Of a stretch of DNA of 64,000 nucleotides, positions 51,875 to 61,377 are shown piece after piece; position 1 is the first letter of the stretch; each line of letters begins with the position of its first letter. This stretch comes from Micromonospora sp. C31. GTDB lineage: Bacteria > Actinomycetota > Actinomycetes > Mycobacteriales > Micromonosporaceae. The notes beneath the pieces are model-generated. The model searched no databases. It worked only from the letters and a program-made list of their open reading frames with translations, and was not told the DNA's origin. The position numbers and the translations under genes are program-made. The stretch spans positions 167,912 to 231,911 of the forward strand of contig NZ_JAGPXN010000012.1 in the NCBI RefSeq assembly GCF_018070575.1. Reading direction: 5' to 3'.

Positions 51875-53224
51875 TCACTCGGCCGCTACTGCCGGGGCGG
51901 CCGGCTCGGTGCTGCGCGGCTCCCACTGCGCCGCCTCGGGGCCGGCCGGGAGCTGCTCGCGGACCGTGCTCGGCGCCTGGGCCCCCGGTTCCACGGGCGC
52001 CCGGCCCAACCACGGCCGCAGCCCCATCGCCGGGCGCTCCAACAGGTAGAAGCTCAGCGTCGCCGTGACCACGCTGGCGCCGGCCACCGCCGTGGTCACC
52101 AGCCAGAAGTTGCCCGTGCCCAGCGGCGTGCCGGTCGTGGCGTAGTAGACCCACAGGTAGAAGACGTGCCAGAGGAAGACCCCGTAGGAGACCCGGCCGA
52201 GGAAGCGCAGCACGGGGTTGGACAGGGCCGCCCGCATGTAGCCGGGACGGCCCCCCGGCAGGGTCAGCGGCGCCACCAGTAGCAGGGAGATGGCCAGGTA
52301 GAGGGTGTGGTCGACCATCGCCGGGCCGAGCGGCGGATAGTTCATCTCGTTCGGGCCGCCGAGCGGGGAGCAGGCCGCCGCGTACGCCAGCACCGCGCCG
52401 ATCCACGCGGCGCCCGGGTGCCGGGCGAGCAACCGGTACGCGGCCGGCGTCCGCCCGGGCGCCACCTCGGCGACGGCGGAGAGGGTCGCCAGGATCATGC
52501 CGACCGCCAGGTAGCCCATGTACTCGGTCGGCCAGAGGTGCTGAATCGGGAAGGCGCCCATCGAGGGCAGGTGGTGGTACGCGGCGAAGCCGGCGCCGGT
52601 CAGCACCAGGGCGCCCAGTGGCACCAGCAGCCGCCTCGCGCGGGCCCCCGGGTCGGCGGCGCGTACCGCCCAGCGGCGCAACGCCCAGGCCAGCAGCGGC
52701 AGGGTGACGTAGAACGCGACCTCGGTCGCGAGGCTCCACGTCTGCTCCATGCCCGTGGGCATCGCGTTCGGCTGGTAGACGTGCAGCACGAGCAGCGGGC
52801 GCAGCACGTGCCACAGCCCGGTGACGGCGTCGGCGTTGAGCACGAGCAGCGCCGTCACGCCCAGCAACCAGTACGCCGGCAGGATCCGCAGGGCCCGCCG
52901 CCAGAAGTACGGCTTCAGCGCCAGTGCGGGCCGGTCGGTCAGGGTGGCCAGCGCGAAGGGCCGGTACAGCACCAGTCCGGAGAGGACGAAGAAGATCGGC
53001 ACGCTGACGTCCATGGTGTTGAAGATCGGTCCGGCGACCGGGTTGCCGGTCGCGCCGTACATCTCGGAGGCGATCACGCCCGTGGTCAGCGCGATGTGGG
53101 TCAGCATGACCATCACGGCTGCCACCCCCCGCAAGCCCTCCAGCTCCGGGAAGAAGATCCTCGGTGGGGCGGGCCCACCGGTGGCGGATGTGGCCCCTGG
53201 CACGTCCCCTCGTACTGATGTCAT
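51875..53224 (-). CDS. Acyltransferase-3 family membrane protein (OafA/YrhL type)
   Basis: A 449-residue integral membrane O-acyltransferase with about ten hydrophobic segments. FFPELEGLRGVAAVMVMLTH supplies the conserved Arg and His, and SVPIFFVLSG and WSLATEVAFY are also family landmarks. It moves acyl groups from the cytoplasm to sugars or glycolipids outside. ATG 53224 follows GAGGAG; the long upstream extension of the frame is antisense to the next gene and rejected. It is divergent from the S8-like gene. Confidence 0.9.
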   Translation of the reverse strand: MTSVRGDVPGATSATGGPAPPRIFFPELEGLRGVAAVMVMLTHIALTTGVIASEMYGATGNPVAGPIFNTMDVSVPIFFVLSGLVLYRPFALATLTDRPALALKPYFWRRALRILPAYWLLGVTALLVLNADAVTGLWHVLRPLLVLHVYQPNAMPTGMEQTWSLATEVAFYVTLPLLAWALRRWAVRAADPGARARRLLVPLGALVLTGAGFAAYHHLPSMGAFPIQHLWPTEYMGYLAVGMILATLSAVAEVAPGRTPAAYRLLARHPGAAWIGAVLAYAAACSPLGGPNEMNYPPLGPAMVDHTLYLAISLLLVAPLTLPGGRPGYMRAALSNPVLRFLGRVSYGVFLWHVFYLWVYYATTGTPLGTGNFWLVTTAVAGASVVTATLSFYLLERPAMGLRPWLGRAPVEPGAQAPSTVREQLPAGPEAAQWEPRSTEPAAPAVAAE

Positions 53225-53504
53225 CGTCCGCTCCTCACGCGCCCGCACTGTCCGGAAGGGATCTGGTTGAGCTCCACCTCGGCCGACTCGGGCGCCCCGG
53301 CGCGTCCGTCCGCTCCACTGTCGGATCGTGCTGCTCCGCCGGACCCGGCGCACCTTCCACCGTGCGCAGCCCATCGCCCGGTGACGGGATGAGCGCACGA
53401 CGGGAGATGCGGGGCCCGGAGGGGCCGGACGACGATCCTGATGACCAGGCACCACCGATGACCGCCGTACGTGTGGCGGACCGAACGGCGGAGGGGGAAA
53501 CAGG

Positions 53505-56500
53505 GTGGGCGAGAAACGTGCGGCAACCGGTAGCGGAGGGCGCCGCCGAAGGGCCGTCGCGGTCGGGGGCGTGGCGACCCTGGCGGCCGTACTGGTGATC
53601 ACCGGGCAGCAGACCCCCGCGGTCGCGGGCGGCGACGCGGAACCCGCGCCGGCGCCCGCCGGCCAGTCCGACCATCGGGTCACCCTGATCACCGGTGACC
53701 GGGTCACCGTCTCCCCGGACGGCGCGCGGGTCACCGTGACCGCCGCCCCGGGCCGCGCCGGCACCCGTTTTACGAGCCACCGCGCCGGCGGGCACCGCAC
53801 GGTCCTCCCGGAGGACGCCCGCCCGCTGGTCGCCGCCGGGCTGCTGGACCGGCGCCTGTTCGACGTCACGGCACTGGTCCGGGCCGGCTACGACGACGCC
53901 CGCAGCCCCGGGCTGCCGCTGATCGTGACGCGACGCGGCGCCGATCCCGCGGCCGGTCTGACCGGGCCGGGGCTGCGCACGACCGGCCGGTTCGCCGTAG
54001 CCGGGGCGAGCGCGGTGACCGTGGTCAAGGCGGACGTCGCCTCGGCCTGGTCGGCGATCCACGAGCAGCGGGCCGGCATCGAGCGGATCTGGCTGGACAC
54101 GCCGTTGACCCCGGCGCCCGTGCCGGCGCCGTCCACCGACCTGCCCCCGGCCCCGTCGGCGGGCGGCGCCGCGCCGACCGTGGCCGTGCTGAGCACCGGC
54201 GTCGACGCCGAGCGGGCCGGGCCGGCCGTACGGGTGGCGCACCGGCGGGTCTTCGTCGGCGCGAGCACCGGTGACCGGCACGGGCACGGCACCCGTACCG
54301 CCGCCGCCGTGCCCGGCGCGACGCTGCTCGACGGCAAGGTCTGTGCCGACGACGGCCGGTGCCCCGAGTCGGCGGTCCTGGCCGGCCTGGAGTGGGCCGC
54401 CGGCCGGGCCGACGTCGTCGACCTCGGCGTCGGTGGCGCGGAGCAGTTCGGCACCGGCCCGCTCGGCCGGGCGGTCGAACGGATCAGCGAACGCACCGGG
54501 GCCCTCGTGCTGACCCCCGCCCCGGACGGGCCCGCCGCGCCGGGACCCGGCGCCCGGACGACCGCCACCCACGACGGGCCCGACGGGCGTGCGACCGGGC
54601 TGCCGCCGTCCGGCGCGGTGACCGGCGCGGCCCTGCTCGCCCGGCGTCACCCGGACTGGTCCGCGGATCGGCTCCGCGCCGCCCTCGCCGCCTCCGAGGT
54701 GGACGGTGCGCTCGACGCGGCGGCGCTGGCCCGGCGGAACGCACTCCCGGCCACGGCGCTGCTCGACTTCGGCGTCCAGCGGTGGCCGCACACCGACGAC
54801 CGGCCGCGGCAGCGGACGCTCACCTGGCACAACCACGGCGACCGGCCCGTCGAGCTGCGGCTCGACGCCGCGCTGACCGGCCCCGACGGCACGCCCGCCC
54901 CCGCCGGGGCGCTGCGGCTCGACGCGGCCACGGTGACCGTGCCGGCGGGCGGATCGGCGAGCGCCACCGTCACCGCAGACACCCGCCACGACGGGCCCGA
55001 CGGCCGCTACACGGGCACCGTCACGGCCACCCCGGCCGACGCGCCCGACCTGGCCGTCCGCTCGCGGGTCGAAGTGGAGAAGGAGGTCGAGAGCCACGCG
55101 CTCACCGTCCGGCACCTCGGGCCGGACGGTCGGCCCACCGGCCGGGCGGAGACGATGGTGCTGGACCTCACCGGCGAGCTGCGGGCGCTGCTGTACGGCG
55201 AGGACGGCGTCGCCACCGCCCGGCTGCCGAAGGGCAGCTACGTCCTCGTCGGCGACGTTGTCGACTTCGGCGACACCGAGTCGACCTGGCACCGCCTGGT
55301 CCAGCCGGAGCTGGTCCTCGACGCCGACGCCACGGTGACCATGGACGCCCGGCGCACCGCCCCGGTACGCACCACCGTGCCCCGCCCGGACGCCCGCACC
55401 GCCATCGTCGACCTCGGCTTCGACCGGCGCGCCGAGGACGGCACCGGGTTCGGCCTCGCCCTGGCCCTCGACGGCTTCGAGGGGCTGCGCTCCGGGCAGC
55501 TCGGCCCCGACCTGCCCGCCGAGCGGATGACCGGCTACCTCCACTCCGCCTGGGCCGTGCCCGGCCCGGCGGGCGACTTCCGCGACACCCCCTACAGCTA
55601 CGGGCTGCTCGACACCCGCCCGGGCGGCTTCTTCACCGGCTTCGACCGGAAGGTGGCCGATCGGGACCTGGCGACGGTGGACAGCCGGCTGGTCGCCCAG
55701 GTGACCGGCCGCGCGGCGACCAAGGCCATGTTCCCCACCGCGCCCGGCGTCAACGGCACGCTGACTCCGCTGCTGCCGTACAGACTGCCGGCGCGCACGA
55801 CGCACCTGCTGGAGGGCGGTGCGACCCTGTGGAGCGCCGCCTTCGGCGAGAACGTCCCAGGCGGGGACGGGCTACCGGTCGAGATCACGGCCTTCGGCCA
55901 GGCAAACCAGTCGTACCAGGCCGGGCAGCGGTACACCGACCGGTGGAACGCGGCGGTGTTGGGGCCGATGTTCGACTTCGCCGGTCACGCCGGCCGGCGC
56001 GGCGACACCGTCTGGTTCGGCATCCCCATGTACTCCGACCAGGACGGGCACCGGGCCGGCTCCCTCACCGACGCGGCGTCGACCCGGATGTACCGCGACG
56101 GCCGGCTGGTGGGCGCCTCCGGCGCCGGGAACCTGGAGGCCGAGGTGCCGCCGGGGCCCGCGACGTTCCGCGTGGAGAAGCGGACCAGCCGACCGTCGTA
56201 CTCCGGCCTGTCGACGCGGGTGGACGCGACGTGGACGTTCCGGTCGGGCACCGCCGGCGAGGCCGACGAGATCTTCCCGCTGTGGGTCGTCCGGTACGCG
56301 CCGACGGTCGACGACCACAATGTCACCCGCTGGGCGCCGGTGACCCTGCTGCCGGTGTCGGTGATGTCCCAGCCGGAGGCCCGCGTGGGTCGGGTCCGGC
56401 AGCTCACCGTGCGGGTCTCCGTCGACGGGGGCCGCACCTGGCGCAAGGCCCCGGTGGTGCTGGCGGGCGACGGCGGCTACCGCGCCGTGGTGCACGCGCC

Positions 56501-56600
56501 GAGAGGCACCCGGACGGTGTCGCTGCGCGCCACCCTGGTCGACTCGCACGGCAACCGGCTGGACCAGACCATCGTCGACGCGTACCGGTTCGCGAAGTGA
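53505..56600 (+). CDS. Secreted S8 (subtilisin)-like protein with degenerate catalytic triad
   Basis: A 1031-residue exported protein. The N-terminus has an Arg cluster and hydrophobic segment ending near PAVAGG (signal peptide). The S8-like part covers ~225-410: VAVLSTGVD aligns with the canonical VAVLDTGVD, so the catalytic Asp is Ser; HGHGTRTAA keeps the His; the GTSMA serine motif is gone (GLPPSGAVTGAALL). A long beta-rich C-terminal part follows. GTG 53505 is the start. It is probably an inactive protease used for binding or scaffolding outside the cell. Confidence 0.85.
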   Translation: MGEKRAATGSGGRRRRAVAVGGVATLAAVLVITGQQTPAVAGGDAEPAPAPAGQSDHRVTLITGDRVTVSPDGARVTVTAAPGRAGTRFTSHRAGGHRTVLPEDARPLVAAGLLDRRLFDVTALVRAGYDDARSPGLPLIVTRRGADPAAGLTGPGLRTTGRFAVAGASAVTVVKADVASAWSAIHEQRAGIERIWLDTPLTPAPVPAPSTDLPPAPSAGGAAPTVAVLSTGVDAERAGPAVRVAHRRVFVGASTGDRHGHGTRTAAAVPGATLLDGKVCADDGRCPESAVLAGLEWAAGRADVVDLGVGGAEQFGTGPLGRAVERISERTGALVLTPAPDGPAAPGPGARTTATHDGPDGRATGLPPSGAVTGAALLARRHPDWSADRLRAALAASEVDGALDAAALARRNALPATALLDFGVQRWPHTDDRPRQRTLTWHNHGDRPVELRLDAALTGPDGTPAPAGALRLDAATVTVPAGGSASATVTADTRHDGPDGRYTGTVTATPADAPDLAVRSRVEVEKEVESHALTVRHLGPDGRPTGRAETMVLDLTGELRALLYGEDGVATARLPKGSYVLVGDVVDFGDTESTWHRLVQPELVLDADATVTMDARRTAPVRTTVPRPDARTAIVDLGFDRRAEDGTGFGLALALDGFEGLRSGQLGPDLPAERMTGYLHSAWAVPGPAGDFRDTPYSYGLLDTRPGGFFTGFDRKVADRDLATVDSRLVAQVTGRAATKAMFPTAPGVNGTLTPLLPYRLPARTTHLLEGGATLWSAAFGENVPGGDGLPVEITAFGQANQSYQAGQRYTDRWNAAVLGPMFDFAGHAGRRGDTVWFGIPMYSDQDGHRAGSLTDAASTRMYRDGRLVGASGAGNLEAEVPPGPATFRVEKRTSRPSYSGLSTRVDATWTFRSGTAGEADEIFPLWVVRYAPTVDDHNVTRWAPVTLLPVSVMSQPEARVGRVRQLTVRVSVDGGRTWRKAPVVLAGDGGYRAVVHAPRGTRTVSLRATLVDSHGNRLDQTIVDAYRFAK

Positions 56601-56680
56601 TCCGGTACGACACGGGCAGGCCGGCCGCCGCTCCCGCGCCCCGGTGCGGGAGCCGGCCGGCCGGCCGGACAGGAGGAAAC

Positions 56681-57073
56681 ATGGCAACGGTATCGAGATG
56701 GCTGTCGGTGACGCTGGCCGTCGTCCTCGCCGTCGGCGCGGCCGGTTCGGGCCCGACCGCCGCCGCGGCGGCGGTCGCGGAGCCGCAGAGCTGCATAAGC
56801 GCGCCGAGCACCCCGGAGAAGAGCCCCACCGGCGTGATGGTCCGGAGCGTCGCGACCAACGACTGCATGGTCCTCGCGGTCATCTGGCTGATGCGTTACG
56901 AAACCACCGACACCGGCTGGCGGACGGTGCTGGATCGCTACATGGAACCCGGGTCGACGACGCGGCTCGAATTCCCGTGCCGGGCCAGCGGCACCCGGAT
57001 CTACCGGTCCGTCGTCTGGGACCCGAACATGATGGCCTACGTGACCTCTCCCGAGGTCCGCATCACCTGCTGA
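56681..57073 (+). CDS. Small secreted protein with four cysteines
   Basis: A 130-residue protein of no recognised family. ATG 56681 follows a perfect AGGAGG. MATVSRWLSVTLAVVLAVG with an Ala-rich end is a clear signal peptide. The mature ~95 residues have four Cys (QSCIS, NDCMV, FPCRA and the last residue of ITC), suggesting two disulfides. It follows the S8-like gene by 80 bp on the same strand and may be co-expressed with it. Confidence 0.85.
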   Translation: MATVSRWLSVTLAVVLAVGAAGSGPTAAAAAVAEPQSCISAPSTPEKSPTGVMVRSVATNDCMVLAVIWLMRYETTDTGWRTVLDRYMEPGSTTRLEFPCRASGTRIYRSVVWDPNMMAYVTSPEVRITC

Positions 57074-57139
57074 CCCGCCCACGCGGCCCGCACGTCCGGA
57101 CGCCCGCGGCGTACCGGTCAAACGAGGAGGAGGAACGAC

Positions 57140-57553
57140 ATGTCCGCAGGCAATGCCGCCGTCGTGAGCGACGAGACGGCCGTACGGGACGTCGCGCGAC
57201 GCATCGTGACGGCCTGGGCGGCCAACGACGCCGACGCGTTCGCGGCGATCTTCGTCGAGGACGGCACGCTCATCGGCGACGCCTACATGAAGGGCCGGGA
57301 GGAGATCCGCTCCTACATGGCCGCCGGCTTCGGCGGGCCGTACGCGGGGACCCGGGTCCTCGTCGAGCCGCTCGACGTTCGCTTCCTGACCGACGACATC
57401 GCGTTGCTGGTGACCCAGGGCAGCGTGCTGTTGGAGGGGGAGACGGAGTTCGTCGCCGAGCGCGCGTTCCTCGCCACCTCGACGGTGGTCCGGGTGGACG
57501 GGGGGTGGGGCATCGCCGCCTACCAGAACTCCAAGGGCACGGCCAACCGCTGA
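57140..57553 (+). CDS. SnoaL-like / SgcJ-EcaC-type protein
   Basis: A 137-residue NTF2-fold protein. The N-terminal VRDVARRIVTAWAANDADAF and FVEDGTLIGD segments, GREEIRSYM and a C-terminal GGWGIAAYQNSK match the SgcJ/EcaC/DUF4440 group. These are small alpha+beta-barrel proteins found as enzymes or accessory proteins in secondary metabolism. ATG 57140 follows GGAGGAGGA. Function here is unknown. Confidence 0.88.
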   Translation: MSAGNAAVVSDETAVRDVARRIVTAWAANDADAFAAIFVEDGTLIGDAYMKGREEIRSYMAAGFGGPYAGTRVLVEPLDVRFLTDDIALLVTQGSVLLEGETEFVAERAFLATSTVVRVDGGWGIAAYQNSKGTANR

Positions 57554-57820
57554 CGGCACGCATCCGGCAATGGGCCGCCCGGCCGCCGACGCCCTCCGCC
57601 GCGCCCACGGGGCGTACGGGGTGCGTCGGCGCGTCCGGGTGGCCCCTTGTCGGGTGCCGGCCGCGCGCACCGGCGACGCCCGGCCTGCCCGCGGCCGTTC
57701 GGGCCGGCTCGTTCACGACGGCTCGGCCGAGGCCCGGTTCGCAGCGTCCCGCCCGTCTCGCCCGTTCCGCCCGTTCCGCCCGTCCGCGCGGGCTGTGCCC
57801 GGGCCGGTCTGCTCGCGTGC

Positions 57821-60800
57821 TCAGGCGGGGCGGGGAAGACCGGCCACCAGCGAGCGGTAGGCCTCGGCGGGGGAGAGCGCCGTGCCCCGCTCGAACTCGC
57901 CGGCGAACGCGGCCGCGCCGAGCGCGGCCCGCGCGGCCCCGGTGATCCGGTCGACGTCGCCACGTTCCCCGGCCGGCAGCGGCGCCCCCACCGAGGCCCG
58001 CGCCATCGCCGCCGCGCCGAGCAGCCGGGCGGCGTCGGCGGGCCGCCCGTCGAGCGTCGCCGATCCGGCCAGCCCTTCCAGCGCGAGCGCCTGCGCCCGG
58101 GGATCGCCGGTGGCGGTGGCGACGTCGAACGCCTCGGCGTGCAACTCGTGCGCGCTCCGGGCCCCGCCGCGCTGCTCGGCGACGAAGCCCAGCTCGGCCA
58201 GGAGCAGCGCGCGCACCACGTCGGCGTCCAGGCCCGGCTGGCGGGTCCACTCCAGGACACCCCGCAGCAGTTCCTCGGCGGCGTCCAGCCGGCCCTCGCG
58301 GCGGGCCCCGAGCCCGAGGCCGATCTGCGCGTACAGCTCCCCGGGCTTGAAGTTCTGTTCGGCGGCCAGCCGCAGCGCCCGCTCGTGGAACTCCCGGGCC
58401 CGGTCGTAGTCGCCGCTGAGCAGCGCGATCCGGCCCAGGCCGGAGAGCCGGTCGGACGCCTCCAGCCACAACCCGAGCTCCTCGGCCATCCGCAGGCCCT
58501 CCCGGTGCAGCCTGGTCGCCTCCGGGTAGTCGCCGACGGCCTCCGCCCGCGAGGTGAGCGCGAAGGACCCCTGGAGCTGGCCCCACCGGTCGCCCAGCTC
58601 GCGGAACAGCGCCACGCTGCGTGCGCCGTCCCGGCTGGCCGCCTCCAGGTCACCCCGGGACTGGGCGTGCCCGGCCCGCAGGCTCAGCGCGATCGCCACC
58701 CCCCACCGGTCGCCGAGCCGCTCGAACTGCGCCAGCGCGTCGTCGACCAGCTCCTGACTGGTCGCCACGTCGCCCGTGTTGAGCAGCGCGAGGCCGAGGA
58801 AGCAGGCGGCCCGCGCCCGCCCCGCCGGGTCCTCGTCCGGCGGCCAACCCGCCAGCGCCGGGCCCACCAGCGGGGCGTGGTCGCCGCCGGCCTCCAGCAG
58901 GGCGAGCCCGGCCCGCCAGCAGGTGGCCGCCGCCCGTAGCGAGGCCGGGACGGTGCCGGGCACGGCGAGCGCCGCCTCGATCGACCGGCGTGCCTCGCGC
59001 AGTCGGCCGCGCAGGTACCGGTACCAGGCCAGGGCGGTCGTCAGCTCCAGCGCGCCGGCCGCGTCGCCGTCAGCCAGCGCGCCGTCCAGCGCGAGGCGCA
59101 GGTTGGCCGTCTCCTGGTCCAGCTGCGCCAGCCAGCGCCGCTGCGCCGACCCGCGCAGCTCTTCGTCGGCCCGCCGCGCCAGCTCGACGTAGTGGCGTCG
59201 GTGGCGCCGGCGCACCACCGCCACCTCGTCGGCCTCGCGCAGCCGCGCCAGGCAGTACTCGGCCACCGACTCGAGCAGCCGGTACCGCGGCTCGCCGGCC
59301 CCCTCGGTCATCGCCACCAGCGAACGGTCCACCAGCCGGACCAGCAGCCCGAGCACGTCGCCGGCGGGCAGCTCCCGGTCGGCACAGACCGCCTCCGCGG
59401 CCTCCACGGTGCAGCCGTCGGCGTGCGCGGCGAGTCGCCGCAGCACCACCCGCTCCGGGTCGGAGAGCAGCTCCCAGCTCCAGTCGATCATCGCGCGCAG
59501 GGTCTGCTGGCGCGGCGGGGCGCCCCGGTGGCCGCCGGAGAGCAGCCGGAACCGGTCGTCCAGCCGGTCGACCAGCCCGTGCACGCCCAGCGCCCGCACC
59601 CGGGTGGCGGCCAGCTCCAGCGCGAGCGGCACCGCGTCGAGGCGGCGGCAGAGTTCGGCGACGGCGCGGGCGTTGGCCGCGTCCAGGGCGAACCCGGGGA
59701 CGGCCGCGGCGGCCCGGGCGACGAAGAGCTGCACCGCGCTGGAGCGGGCGAGCACCTCGGGCTCGGTGACCTCCGGGTCGGGCAGCTCCAGCGGGGGGAC
59801 CGGCCAGACCCGCTCACCGGCCACGCCGAGCGGGTCCTGGCTGGTGGCCAGCAGGCGTACGCCCGGGGCGTGGGGCAGCACCCGCTGGGCCAGCTCGGCG
59901 ACCGGCTCCACGACGTGCTCGCAGTTGTCGAGGACCAGCAGCAGGGACCGGCCGCGCAGCACGTCGACGAGGCGGTCGGCGGGCGTGGCCGGGGCGCCCG
60001 TCGGCCCTCGGTCGGCCCCGGTGGCCTCGCGGATGCCGAGCACCGCCAGCAGCGAGCCGGCCAGCGCCGCGGGGTCGTCGGGGCGCAGCGAGGCCAGCTC
60101 GACCAGCCACACCCCGTCCGGGTACGCCTCGGCGAGCTGGTGGGCCGCCTCGACCGCCAGCCGGGTCTTGCCCACCCCGCCGGGGCCGACGAGGGTGATC
60201 AGCCGTTCGACGCGCAGCAGGTCGTGGACGTGCCGTACGGCCTCCGCGCGCCCGACCAGCGGCGTCAGCGGGGCCGGCAGGTTGGTCCGCGGCGGCACCC
60301 GTCCCGAGCCCGCCGGGGGCGGCGTGTTGGTGCTGCCGGCCGACCAGAGCGATCTCGTCAGGGAATCGTCCGCGCCGCGCGGACCGTCCGGGCCCGCCGG
60401 GCCGTCCCCGCCGCCCGCGCCGCTGGCACCGCCGGGGTCGCGCCGCCCGCCTGCGCCGCCCGGGCCAGCGGACTGGTTCGGGTCGGTGCGGAGGCCGGCC
60501 CGGCCGGTGAGCACCGCCGTCGCCGCCGGCGCGTCGGCGAGCAGCACCGGATCGTGCGCCAGGATCGCCCGGTGCAGCGCCACCAGCTCCGGCCCCGGAT
60601 CCAGGCCCAGCTCGTCGGCGAGCTGACGGCGGAAGCGGGCGTAGCTCGCCAGCGCCTCGCCCTGCCGCCCGGCCCGGTAGAGGGCGCGCAGCTGGAGGGC
60701 ACGGGCCCGCTCCCGGAACGGGTGCTGCACCACCAGGTCGGCGAGCTCTCCCACCAGTAGCTGGTGTTCGCCCAGGGCCAGCCGGGCCGCGGCCCGCTCC

Positions 60801-61285
60801 TCGACGGCCACCAGCCGCTGCTCCTCCAGCCGGGTGGCCAGCGCGCGGGTGAACGGCTCGTCGGCGAAGTCGGCCAGCACCGGGCCGCGCCACAGCGCCA
60901 GGGCCTCGTCCAGCAGCGTGACCCGGGCGGGCCACGCGGGCGTGCCGGTGGCCCGTTCGACCAGGGCGTCGAACCGGTCGGCGTCGGTCTGCCCGGGCGC
61001 GTGCAGCAGGTAGCCGGGCGGCCGGGACACCACCAGGTCCCGGCCGCCGGCCTCCGCGTCGTTCAACGCCCGCCGCAGCTGCCAGACCTTCGTCTGGAGG
61101 GCCCCGCTGGGGTTGGCCGGCGGCCGCTCGCCCCACAGGTCGTCGACCAGCCGGTCGACGGGCACGGGCCGGCCCTGGTGCGCCAGCAGGTCGGCGAGCA
61201 GGACACGAACCTTGAGATCGGGCACGTTGACCGGTGCGCCGTCCGTCGTCCAGACCGCCAACGGACCGAGGAGCCCGAAACGCAT
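57821..61285 (-). CDS. AfsR/SARP-family regulator with BTAD, NB-ARC and TPR domains
   Basis: A 1154-residue pleiotropic regulator. Residues 1-95 are a winged-helix DNA-binding domain (MRFGLLGPLAVW, VWQLRRAL, GYLL). Residues ~95-240 form the bacterial transcriptional activation domain (RARALQLRALYRAGRQGEAL). A Gly/Ala-rich linker leads to an NB-ARC ATPase with P-loop GPGGVGKTRLA (~362) and LLLVLDNCEHV, then TPR-like helices to the end. ATG 61285 has no RBS; a TACGGT -10 box six bases upstream suggests a leaderless transcript. Three 11-bp-spaced direct repeats lie farther upstream. Confidence 0.92.
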   Translation of the reverse strand: MRFGLLGPLAVWTTDGAPVNVPDLKVRVLLADLLAHQGRPVPVDRLVDDLWGERPPANPSGALQTKVWQLRRALNDAEAGGRDLVVSRPPGYLLHAPGQTDADRFDALVERATGTPAWPARVTLLDEALALWRGPVLADFADEPFTRALATRLEEQRLVAVEERAAARLALGEHQLLVGELADLVVQHPFRERARALQLRALYRAGRQGEALASYARFRRQLADELGLDPGPELVALHRAILAHDPVLLADAPAATAVLTGRAGLRTDPNQSAGPGGAGGRRDPGGASGAGGGDGPAGPDGPRGADDSLTRSLWSAGSTNTPPPAGSGRVPPRTNLPAPLTPLVGRAEAVRHVHDLLRVERLITLVGPGGVGKTRLAVEAAHQLAEAYPDGVWLVELASLRPDDPAALAGSLLAVLGIREATGADRGPTGAPATPADRLVDVLRGRSLLLVLDNCEHVVEPVAELAQRVLPHAPGVRLLATSQDPLGVAGERVWPVPPLELPDPEVTEPEVLARSSAVQLFVARAAAAVPGFALDAANARAVAELCRRLDAVPLALELAATRVRALGVHGLVDRLDDRFRLLSGGHRGAPPRQQTLRAMIDWSWELLSDPERVVLRRLAAHADGCTVEAAEAVCADRELPAGDVLGLLVRLVDRSLVAMTEGAGEPRYRLLESVAEYCLARLREADEVAVVRRRHRRHYVELARRADEELRGSAQRRWLAQLDQETANLRLALDGALADGDAAGALELTTALAWYRYLRGRLREARRSIEAALAVPGTVPASLRAAATCWRAGLALLEAGGDHAPLVGPALAGWPPDEDPAGRARAACFLGLALLNTGDVATSQELVDDALAQFERLGDRWGVAIALSLRAGHAQSRGDLEAASRDGARSVALFRELGDRWGQLQGSFALTSRAEAVGDYPEATRLHREGLRMAEELGLWLEASDRLSGLGRIALLSGDYDRAREFHERALRLAAEQNFKPGELYAQIGLGLGARREGRLDAAEELLRGVLEWTRQPGLDADVVRALLLAELGFVAEQRGGARSAHELHAEAFDVATATGDPRAQALALEGLAGSATLDGRPADAARLLGAAAMARASVGAPLPAGERGDVDRITGAARAALGAAAFAGEFERGTALSPAEAYRSLVAGLPRPA

Positions 61286-61291
61286 GGCGTC

Positions 61292-61377
61292 ACCGTAGCG
61301 CAGCGCACCGACGGCGGGCGGTCACGTCGCGGCGCGGCGGCGCGGCGACCGGGAGCGTACCGGGAGTGAACCGGGAG
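61292..61377 (-). promoter_or_regulatory. AfsR-like gene promoter region with 11-bp direct repeats
   Basis: On the plus strand ACCGGGAG occurs at 61348, 61359 and 61370, exactly 11 bp apart (CTCCCGGT on the gene's strand). An 11-bp period is the spacing expected of SARP and PhoP-box-type tandem sites. TACGGT (61297-61292 on the minus strand) is the likely -10, with no recognisable -35, as expected of an activator-dependent promoter. Confidence 0.55.

Noticed and set aside
53235..55805. 856-residue minus-strand frame antisense to the S8-like gene
   Set aside because: Low-complexity Gly/Arg/Val/His translation without domains; the plus strand has a signal peptide and S8-like motifs.
57554..57820. 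Possible small gene between the SnoaL-like and AfsR-like genes
   Set aside because: Short frames are Arg/Pro/Ala-rich and no RBS precedes a plausible start; treated as intergenic between convergent genes.
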